Positions 58,301-64,000 of a stretch of 64,000 nt of DNA are shown here, piece by piece. Each line of letters begins with the position of its first letter. Position 1 is the stretch's first letter. The translations under genes were made by a program, and so were the position numbers. This DNA is from Pedobacter ghigonis (GTDB lineage: Bacteria; Bacteroidota; Bacteroidia; Sphingobacteriales; Sphingobacteriaceae). The DNA is taken from NCBI RefSeq assembly GCF_903166585.1, contig NZ_CAESCM010000008.1, positions 62,001-126,000 of the forward strand, given 5' to 3'. Under the pieces are notes generated by a model. That model had not been told where the DNA came from, did no database searches, and saw only the letters and a list, made by a program, of their open reading frames with translations.

Positions 58301-58731
58301 GGATCGAGTTTTACCGATACCGGCTGACCATTGCAAACAAGTTCTTTTGTTTTGTAACCTACATACGTGAAAACTAAAGTTGGCTGGCTCAGATCGGTAG
58401 CAAGCTGAAATTCGCCATCGGGATTGGTTGAAAACACCTGAGTAGTTCCTTTAACCCTAACGCTTACGCCAGGTAAAGGCAGGTTCTTTTCGTCGGTTAC
58501 TTTCCCCTTAATGGTAATTGCCTTCAGCTTTACTCCCGAAACCGGATTAAAAGCCGCACCAGCCACATTCAAATGATTGGGGAAATTAATATTTGGTTGC
58601 TCACCGTTTATTTTTGCCGAGGCCGGTATAATGGCAGCAATCAGGAGCATTCCTGTTAAGCCGGGCAATAAAAATGTTTTGGAAAAGTGGGCACTATGCG
58701 AGTCCTTCCAGGACTTTCCGCGTATTTTCAT
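55375..58731 (-). CDS. SusC/RagA-family TonB-dependent transporter (PUL 4)
   Basis: I use the ATG at 58729-58731 (MKIRGKSWKDSHSAHF); the longer open frame begins with TTG at 58770. About 1118 residues: a membrane segment (LLPGLTGMLLIAAIIPASAK), a carboxypeptidase-regulatory-like domain (GKVTDEKNLPLPGVSVR) and the TonB-box region LEEVLVVGYGSQRKSDVLG. The plug contains EPLYVLDGFPLDVAS and DAAAGAIYGSRAANG, and the barrel ends in ASIGINIGF. No STN domain. Upstream on the other strand is the second member of the small-RNA pair (58807-58910). Confidence 0.95.
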   Translation of the reverse strand: MKIRGKSWKDSHSAHFSKTFLLPGLTGMLLIAAIIPASAKINGEQPNINFPNHLNVAGAAFNPVSGVKLKAITIKGKVTDEKNLPLPGVSVRVKGTTQVFSTNPDGEFQLATDLSQPTLVFTYVGYKTKELVCNGQPVSVKLDPDQSKLEEVLVVGYGSQRKSDVLGAVASFNAKAVEEKPISRVEQALIGQMAGVQVRQQSATPGAGLSIQVRGAGSITAGNEPLYVLDGFPLDVASQNGAGGIANSPLDNLNPNDIESVQVLKDAAAGAIYGSRAANGVVIITTKKGIIGKAKISVNANAGISTIARKIDMLSADEWVAQATELANNAWVASGTGRTSSQTNAERAAILGLAAGTINTTYMTDPRWAQAGHPGLDYVDWQDAIFTRAPYQNYEVSASGGSENVSYFISGNVLNQNGTLINSNFKNYGIRANVEANASKKLKFGINLAPSYSVNNAPPGEGKDNQLMNALQMVPVVESNAGLNSGAYGNSTYTWASPRLISPYAYLETAINKIKTSRLLASIYADYQIVKGLSLRSSVNYDNVDRNTSRYTSDQVTVGAASALLTNPGLYSTGSYAVTKKQNFLNENTLNYTTTIAGLHKISAIAGVSYNIVHTEGVSLVTAGGFANDIIKTLSNAIANSAGVTTTGTSTAANNTLFSYYSRLQYAFKDKYLLSGTLRRDASSKFGSENRWGTFPSISAGWKISEESFLKDVKAINELKLRLSWGKSGNNNIGDYNAISTLVNSNYVFGGNTPTTATGQVVSGLANKALKWETSNTYDLGIDLSLLANRINFTFDAYHKKNTDLLLNLPVLSASGFSTSLQNIGAVVNKGLEFGLNTVNVKTASFTWSMNANIAFNKNTVTELGPTHADIEIASAYSGSNAPYLLREGLPAFSYYITKTDGILTAADLANSAVAKVSGQKVGDAKYVDANGDGKISAADRVIGGQPSPKYTWGWTNNFKYGNFDLGIQLYGQHGGSILSYLGRAIDFSGSTTANVLGVWRDRWSAADPNPDAPRGKLGASYTYPNVTSDWVYSSDFLRVQNITLGYNLKGLIKTPGISSARIFIALENYFSHDKYKGGANPEAQNTNVSGDASYAISGDYGSAPLSKTASIGINIGF

Positions 58732-58806
58732 AATGGATATTGGTTTATGCCAATCATGATTTTGCAACAAGCTTCATCAGCATGAAAAGTTCTCGCACAG
58801 AATTCA

Positions 58807-58910
58807 TAATTTTAGCATGATCATTGAATAAATTGACCGGATGCAACGCCAATTGATCTCCGGTTAAATGGTCGAATTTGTGGGAGAGTGCAGCAATGCA
58901 CTCTCCCTTT
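58807..58910 (+). ncRNA. Candidate small RNA divergent from susC of PUL 4
   Basis: A -7-like TAATTTTA (58807-58814) is followed by hairpin 1 (58833-58867, nine-pair stem TTGACCGGA/TCCGGTTAA with one G-U). Its loop holds CAACGCCAATTGA (58844-58856), identical to the PUL 3 copy, while the stem differs. Hairpin 2 (GGGAGAGTGCA/TGCACTCTCCC with loop GCAA, 58882-58907) and TTTATATT end the element as an intrinsic terminator on the plus strand. Length would be about 90 nt. The downstream 600 bp to the next gene hold no supported gene. Confidence 0.65.
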
Positions 58911-59548
58911 ATATTAATCGTGTAATTATCTGTTGTTTGCGCACTCCTTTCTATACCAGGGTATCATATTTAATATTTTGTGTTAGCCTAAACCACCATA
59001 TTTTGGGTGGCAGTGTTATTTTATCGCACTATAGATGTAGACAAGATCATACACCATTTGAACATGAATCAGTTTCGGCAAAAGGCCGAAAAACGACTTC
59101 AGGTTATACCAGAGAGCGGAACAGCAGCAGAGGTATCATTTTCGACAACTATAATCTATATTAAATCTATCGTATTAGTAGTCAAAATTATATTATCCTA
59201 ACATACCCTACAAACTTTTAGCAAATTTTACGATTTTGATAATTTTTAGACTTCCGGTAACGATGGCATAAAAAATTATGGCAACAAAAATTATTCGATT
59301 TACAAAGGATTGCTTTTTTAAGACATGAAATGTAACCTATCCACATACTCATTTATCTGCAATTCGGAACGATCCATTCCTTTCCATGCAATTTTACCTT
59401 CACAATGTGCCAAAATGGGCAATTTGTGGCGAAAATACCCCCGATACGAATAGCCATTGCCTTTTTCCATATACAAAACAAGCCGATATGGTTGTAAATA
59501 AATTCGTACAGCGCTATTTTCTAACAAAGCTTTATATTGGCTGGAAAT

Positions 59549-60769
59549 ATGCAGTTTTTGAATCTTTTAGTCAGCACCTGCTGCCTTTTTCTGCTTCTAT
59601 TCTCTATAAATCTGTTTTTTGCCAAAAAAGGGAATAAAACACTCAATATTTTACTTTCACTTTTATTTTTTGCCCGTTTCGGCCAGATCTTAATTTCTGC
59701 GCTCATTGCTGCCGAAAAACCGGTAACACTGGTATATGTCTTCCAGGCTTTTACCCCGCTTTATTATGCCGCACCGGCCTGTTTTTACCTGTATATTTCG
59801 GGCTTTATCGATAAAAGTACCGCTTTACGCAAGTGGCAGTGGTTACATTTCATCCCTGCGTTGTTAGCACTCATCCATGTACTGCCCTGGAATGGCTGGC
59901 CTGAGCTCGACTGGACCAACATTCCGAAACAGCTGGCCGATAATGGCTATTTTTCGCTTAAAACCCAAACGGGACTATTCCCTAACTATTTTCATTACAC
60001 CTTACGCCCTATTCTGGTATTCAGTTATTTGTGTTTGGCCTGGGTGCATTATTACCGAAAAATGGACAAAACAACCAAAACGGATGAACCCGGAAAGCGA
60101 TGGATTGTTTTCTTTCTTCGGGTAGCCACGTTTTTTCAGTTGTTAAGCTTAACTCCCGTTATTTTAAGGGGGCTGCATATCTCCTACACCCAGCCCTCAT
60201 TTGTAATTATCAATTGCTTGTCGTTACTATTCCTGGTATTGTATGCCCTGCACAAACCGTACATTTTTTATGGTTATTTGCTCGTGTCGGTAGATCTGGA
60301 TAAAAAAAATATGCGGGAGCAGTTTGAACCCGATGTAGCCCTTACGGAGGCTACAAACCCAAACTTGCAGACTTTAAAGGATGAACAAATTGCAAAACCC
60401 GCAAAAAAGGTAAACTTATCAGAAGAACAGCTGGCCGAGCTCTCTCAATCTATGGAAAACCTGATGGAACAGGAACAACTTTACCTGCTTCACGATTTTC
60501 AGATTATTGATCTGGCAGCAAAGCTCAATATTCCTGTTCACCATTGTTCCTATATCATCAACAATACAATTGGCAAAAATTTTCGCGACTGGATAAACGG
60601 TTACAGGGTGGCTCATTTTTTAGTCCAGCACCCCATCAAAAGCGACAAGTTAACCATCGAGGCCATTGCATCTGAATCGGGCTTTAAAAGTCTGGCTACT
60701 TTTTACAATGCTTTCAAAAAAGAAAAGGGTGTTATGCCTACCAACTATTTCAACAAAGAATTGAGCTAA
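59549..60769 (+). CDS. Membrane-anchored AraC-family regulator (7TM-HTH type)
   Basis: The start is the ATG at 59549 (MQFLNLLVSTCC); the open frame begins four codons earlier with TTG. The N-terminal about 250 residues hold seven hydrophobic helices (for example FLNLLVSTCCLFLLLFSINLFF and IVFFLRVATFFQLLSLTPVIL). After a charged linker the C-terminus is an AraC helix-turn-helix (DFQIIDLAAKLNIPVHHCSYIINN; LTIEAIASESGFKSLATFYNAF). This architecture is common in Bacteroidota and suggests a signal sensed at the membrane. It is divergent from the PUL 4 susC and is a candidate regulator of that PUL. Confidence 0.88.
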   Translation: MQFLNLLVSTCCLFLLLFSINLFFAKKGNKTLNILLSLLFFARFGQILISALIAAEKPVTLVYVFQAFTPLYYAAPACFYLYISGFIDKSTALRKWQWLHFIPALLALIHVLPWNGWPELDWTNIPKQLADNGYFSLKTQTGLFPNYFHYTLRPILVFSYLCLAWVHYYRKMDKTTKTDEPGKRWIVFFLRVATFFQLLSLTPVILRGLHISYTQPSFVIINCLSLLFLVLYALHKPYIFYGYLLVSVDLDKKNMREQFEPDVALTEATNPNLQTLKDEQIAKPAKKVNLSEEQLAELSQSMENLMEQEQLYLLHDFQIIDLAAKLNIPVHHCSYIINNTIGKNFRDWINGYRVAHFLVQHPIKSDKLTIEAIASESGFKSLATFYNAFKKEKGVMPTNYFNKELS

Positions 60770-60859
60770 AAAGCCCCTTTTTGGCCTGTTTTTGGTCTAA
60801 CGGCTGAATAGTTAGAGGCCGATTGCCCTTCAATAGCGGGCAATTCTGGCATTCGCGGA

Positions 60860-60867
60860 TAACTTTG
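60860..60867 (+). promoter_or_regulatory. -7 promoter element of the Crp-type regulator gene
   Basis: TAACTTTG followed by C matches the Bacteroidetes -7 consensus and lies about 100 nt before the ATG at 60970. A -33 element is not obvious. Confidence 0.4.
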
Positions 60868-60969
60868 CAATAGTTAACCAAACAAATCCGATGGCTTGCC
60901 AGGCAAGCAGATTTTGCGGTTACAGAAAAAAGCTGTCCCATTAATTTTTCTATTTAGCAGGTTTAATAA

Positions 60970-61587
60970 ATGCAATATCTGAGCACTCATTCTTCTATGC
61001 TTCCACTTTTTCAATACCTGGAAAAGTTTCATCCACTCTCGGTTGAATTCAAAGCTTCTTACGAAAAAAACTGTAAGGTAATTCACGTAAAAAAATACAA
61101 ACATGTTCTCTCACCGATCGACAACAATACTTCGCTTTACTTTTTGGTGAGCGGGCTGGTGCGCGGATTTGTTAAGGATGGAAAAAAAGATATCAGCACC
61201 TGGTTTAGTTTCGGCAATGAGATTATTGGCGCGATACGTCACCCCTTTGACCATGGCAACCATTCGATAGAATATTTACAGGCACTGGAAGACTGCGTAC
61301 TGATCAGCATTCCCTACAACCTGATTGAGGCGGCTTATTCGCATTATCCGGAAGCTAACCTGATTGGGAGAAAACTTTTTGAATTGCATTACTATGCTGC
61401 ATCTGACAGGGCAATTCTGGCCAGAATCCCCAATGCATCGAAAAGGTACCGTAAACTCGAAGCCAACGGACTGGCTTTTGATAAAGTTCCCAAACGTTAC
61501 CTGGCCAGTTATTTAGGTATACGTTTGGAAACCATGAGCAGGATTAGCACCAAATTTTTGGTTGCCGACCTTCATGCGGCATCCTGA
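60970..61587 (+). CDS. Crp/Fnr-family transcriptional regulator
   Basis: 205 residues with an N-terminal cyclic-nucleotide-binding-type beta-barrel (about 25-125, with LYFLVSGLVRGFVKDGKKDIS and ISTWFSFGNEIIGAI) and a C-terminal helix-turn-helix (VPKRYLASYLGIRLETMSRIS). This is the Bacteroidota group often labelled Crp/Fnr in which the cAMP-binding residues are not conserved. It ends 6 nt before the stop of the convergent AGE-family gene. Its target is not readable. Confidence 0.88.
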   Translation: MQYLSTHSSMLPLFQYLEKFHPLSVEFKASYEKNCKVIHVKKYKHVLSPIDNNTSLYFLVSGLVRGFVKDGKKDISTWFSFGNEIIGAIRHPFDHGNHSIEYLQALEDCVLISIPYNLIEAAYSHYPEANLIGRKLFELHYYAASDRAILARIPNASKRYRKLEANGLAFDKVPKRYLASYLGIRLETMSRISTKFLVADLHAAS

Positions 61588-61593
61588 GCTAAA

Positions 61594-62775
61594 TTAATAG
61601 CCCAGGCTGGTTAATAACTGTGCACAATACCATTCTTGCCTGGGCAGGTGGAAAGGGCCTTTAAAGAGGTTGCCTTTGGCTGTTTGTGCAACAGAACCAT
61701 CACGGTGCAGGTACCCAAACCATTCGCCATGCTCTTTATCGTGAAATTTATCGTAGGCATAATCGTGCACCATTTTGTGCCAGCGTGCATATTTCTCATC
61801 GCCGGTTAAGGTGTAAGCCAGTAAAGTGGCAATAATGGTTTCATTCTGCGGCCACCAGAATTTCATATCCTGCCAATATTCCTGCACTGGTTTGTTATAC
61901 ACATCCTTAAAGTATAAAATACCTCCATGCGCTTCATCCCAGCCACGGGCCCACATGTAATCGAGCATTTTACAGCCCAGTTTAATGAGCTCAGGATCAT
62001 TATTGCGGTGCTTTGCTTCGTGTAAGATAAACCAGGCCCCTTCAATGGCATGACCGGGGTTTAACGTGCGGCCATCAATGTGATCGATAACCGAGCCATC
62101 AGGCGCTACCTGCTCCATTACACATTGAATATCATCTTTAACAAAATCGCGTTTAATTTCTTCAATCCATTTCGAAATCCATTCATCACAACGTGGATCG
62201 CCAATGGTTGCACGCAGCTGCTGCGCGGTATTCATCATAATCATAGGTACGCCAATTCCTTTTGCAGGCCGGGTATCGGTAAATTTTGCAGGTAATAAGC
62301 CCGGCTGGGTGGCATATTCGATGCATTTGCCAAACAAATACCTGGCTTTTTCGGCTGCAGTTTCATCTCCACTGGCTTTTGCGTAAGCCGCATTGGCAAT
62401 CACCGCAAAGGTTTCAGAAAAATAATAGCGCCTTTTGCGGATTGGTTTCCCCTCGCGTGTAACGTGGAAAAACATCTGTCCGTCGGTATCGAAGCAATGT
62501 TGATTTAGAAAATCAATGCCCGATTTGGCCGCATCGAGCCACTCTTGTTTGGCTTCGACGGTATTATACAGCGTGGACAACAACCAGGCTGCCCGCCCCT
62601 GAATCCAAACAGCTTTATCATCGTCAATCAGGCTGCCGTCTGCGTCACGCATAAACATATAGCCCCCATGTTCCTGATCTATTGATCGCGGAAACCAGAA
62701 CGGAACGGTATTGTTAAGCAGCTGGTTTTGATAAAATGCGGCCAGTTGCTGCAATTCTTTCGAAGTATAACTCAT
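61594..62775 (-). CDS. AGE-family epimerase (N-acylglucosamine/cellobiose 2-epimerase type)
   Basis: 393 residues, cytoplasmic, alpha6/alpha6-barrel. Family features: WFPRSIDQEHGGYM near the start, KAVWIQGRAAWLLSTLYN, RYYFSETFAVIANAAYAKASG, LNPGHAIEGAWFILHEA (active-site His region), FWWPQNETIIATLLAY and EHGEWFGYLHRDGS. Members interconvert N-acetylglucosamine/N-acetylmannosamine, or epimerise cellobiose or mannose; the sequence alone does not separate them. It follows the sialate O-acetylesterase gene by 5 nt, so N-acylmannosamine metabolism is one plausible reading. Confidence 0.88.
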   Translation of the reverse strand: MSYTSKELQQLAAFYQNQLLNNTVPFWFPRSIDQEHGGYMFMRDADGSLIDDDKAVWIQGRAAWLLSTLYNTVEAKQEWLDAAKSGIDFLNQHCFDTDGQMFFHVTREGKPIRKRRYYFSETFAVIANAAYAKASGDETAAEKARYLFGKCIEYATQPGLLPAKFTDTRPAKGIGVPMIMMNTAQQLRATIGDPRCDEWISKWIEEIKRDFVKDDIQCVMEQVAPDGSVIDHIDGRTLNPGHAIEGAWFILHEAKHRNNDPELIKLGCKMLDYMWARGWDEAHGGILYFKDVYNKPVQEYWQDMKFWWPQNETIIATLLAYTLTGDEKYARWHKMVHDYAYDKFHDKEHGEWFGYLHRDGSVAQTAKGNLFKGPFHLPRQEWYCAQLLTSLGY

Positions 62776-62780
62776 TTTAA

Positions 62781-64000
62781 TTAAGGTATAGAAATGGAAA
62801 ATGTAGAAGCAGGTAATCCCGCTTCATTAACTAAATTGGCTCTGGTAAAGGGCTGCCAGGCATACAAAACCTTGCTGATCGTTTTCCCGGGCGGAATGTT
62901 GATATATATGCGGTTTTGAACAATACGGCCTTTAACCGGAAAATGTGCTCCGGTAATGTCTTCAAGTTCAAATCCGGTCAGCATGCCAGGGCCAGCGGTT
63001 TTAAGCTTTTTTGCCCTGGTAAAGTGCACCACAATGAAATTTTTAACTTTCGTTGCCTTCAAAACTACAGGCCCGCTTGCGGTTATGTTTTTATGATAGG
63101 TATTTTTTAATGCGAGCAGCGCCAGCCGTTCGCCGATTTCTTTTTTCTGTGCAGGATGCACATTCAGCGAATCGCCCAGATCGGAACTCACCGCCATGCC
63201 CAAATTGGGAATAACCGCCTGCAATTTCCGTTGCGCATCTCTGAAATAAGGCCAGGAAGGCCGGTCGATAGCCGACAGCTGTACGTAGTAAAACGGAAAA
63301 TTATCATTCCATTTTGCCCGCCAGCTTTTAACCAGTAAGGGAAATTCGTGGCTAAAAAGCTCAACATTGTGTGCATTGCTTTCTCCCTGATACCAGATCA
63401 CACCTTTTATCGGAAAATCAGTAAGTTTTGATATGCCTGCTTCGTAATTGTAAGCCGGTGCGTAAGGGTGTCGCTGTTTCGGATTGACCGCATTTTTTAA
63501 GTTTACATCGGCCCTGCTCCGTACCCAATCCTGTAAAAAGTCAGATTTACGCCAGTTATCCAGCATATCTACCAGTAAATCGTCGTGCTCTATGGTTTTT
63601 CTATCCAGCCACGATTCGAGTGGTGAACCGCCAACAGCCATTTGAATCAACCCTACCGGGATTTGCTGATCTGATACCAGTTTCTCAGCAAAATAATAGG
63701 CTACTGCCGAAAAATCGCCTGCTGCATTTTCATCTAATTTTGCCCAACTGCCCGAGAAATAATTTAGGGAATTGATACTGTTTAATGTTTGATCATTCCA
63801 TGAAACATTTTCGGTTTCGGCCAGAGGGTTAAACTTTAGTAACCTGACAGGACGTTTTTTATTCAAATGATTTAATGTGGCCTGGCCGGTGGCCGATGAC
63901 TTTAAAGGAAACGCCATATTCGATTGCCCCGAACAAAGCCATACATCGCCGATCAGGACATTTTTAAGCATCAGGCTGTTACCGTTGCAAACAAGCTTCA
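62781..64000 (-). CDS. Sialate O-acetylesterase-type SGNH esterase, 5' end outside window
   Basis: The frame is open to the window edge; reading upstream of the ATG at 63971 gives KLVCNGNSL before LKNVLIGDVWLCSGQSNM, so that ATG is internal and the N-terminus is missing. The catalytic block I Ser is in CSGQSNMAFPL. Block II/III elements are visible in QMAVGGSPLESWL and VIWYQGESNAHN, and the last block is in LNVHPAQKKEIGERLAL. This is the family of carbohydrate O-acetylesterases annotated as sialate 9-O-acetylesterase. It is co-oriented with the AGE epimerase 5 nt downstream. Substrate could also be an acetylated plant glycan. Confidence 0.88.
   Translation of the reverse strand, partial: KLVCNGNSLMLKNVLIGDVWLCSGQSNMAFPLKSSATGQATLNHLNKKRPVRLLKFNPLAETENVSWNDQTLNSINSLNYFSGSWAKLDENAAGDFSAVAYYFAEKLVSDQQIPVGLIQMAVGGSPLESWLDRKTIEHDDLLVDMLDNWRKSDFLQDWVRSRADVNLKNAVNPKQRHPYAPAYNYEAGISKLTDFPIKGVIWYQGESNAHNVELFSHEFPLLVKSWRAKWNDNFPFYYVQLSAIDRPSWPYFRDAQRKLQAVIPNLGMAVSSDLGDSLNVHPAQKKEIGERLALLALKNTYHKNITASGPVVLKATKVKNFIVVHFTRAKKLKTAGPGMLTGFELEDITGAHFPVKGRIVQNRIYINIPPGKTISKVLYAWQPFTRANLVNEAGLPASTFSISIP

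Noticed and set aside
58732..58770. TTG-initiated N-terminal extension of the PUL 4 SusC
   Set aside because: It depends on a TTG start and adds no useful signal; the ATG at 58731 directly precedes a standard leader.
59007..59201. Plus-strand open frame of 64 codons in the gap before the 7TM-HTH regulator
   Set aside because: No family resemblance, AT-rich low-complexity end, and no promoter or partner gene; probably chance.

Overview
The window comes from a Bacteroidota genome, most likely Sphingobacteriaceae (Pedobacter or a close relative). The grounds are four SusC/SusD pairs, sulfatases and family-43/105-type enzymes in polysaccharide utilisation loci (PULs), promoters that resemble the Bacteroidetes -7 box (TAnnTTTG) rather than sigma-70 sites, no Shine-Dalgarno usage, and a sphingolipid pathway. 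Most genes lie on the minus strand. I saw no tRNA, rRNA, insertion sequence or CRISPR array.

Positions 1-22000: a PUL built for a uronic-acid-containing, possibly sulfated glycan. Read 5' to 3' on the minus strand it holds a clan GH-A glycosidase, SusC, SusD, a sulfatase, a small unknown protein, mannonate dehydratase (uxuA) and a GH105 hydrolase cut by the window edge. A lectin-GH43 lipoprotein gene lies beside a divergent two-gene regulator (periplasmic-propeller histidine kinase plus AraC-type response regulator, a 'split HTCS'). Beyond it are a Gfo/Idh/MocA oxidoreductase with a DUF1080 (3-keto-disaccharide hydrolase) protein and a second GH43. Positions 22018-29622 hold a second PUL: TIG/NHL lipoprotein, SusC, SusD and a DUF4973-like lipoprotein. 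Four promoters across these loci share a 28-bp three-half-site operator exactly 21 bp from a TTACTTTG box, so they probably form the regulon of the split HTCS. One of the four sits on the remains of a deleted GH43 paralogue.

Positions 30559-38907 hold a third PUL (SusC, SusD, sulfatase, M28-like protein) and 52475-58731 a fourth (SusC, SusD, sulfatase). Upstream of both SusC genes, on the opposite strand, lies the same two-hairpin element. Its first hairpin has a conserved 13-nt loop motif on a sequence-divergent stem, and its second looks like an intrinsic terminator. I read these as a pair of undescribed PUL-associated small RNAs.

Positions 39857-50744 form one tightly packed ten-gene operon that appears to encode a nearly complete inositol-sphingolipid pathway: serine palmitoyltransferase, a GNAT-type ceramide synthase candidate, a CerR-like reductase, myo-inositol-phosphate synthase, a PgpA-type phosphatase, GtrA, a DUF5686 outer-membrane barrel, a CDP-alcohol phosphotransferase fused to DUF4833, a fatty-acid/sphingolipid hydroxylase and a PAP2/Aur1-like inositol-phosphoceramide synthase candidate. 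The right end carries AraC and Crp-type regulators, an AGE-family epimerase and a sialate O-acetylesterase cut by the window edge.
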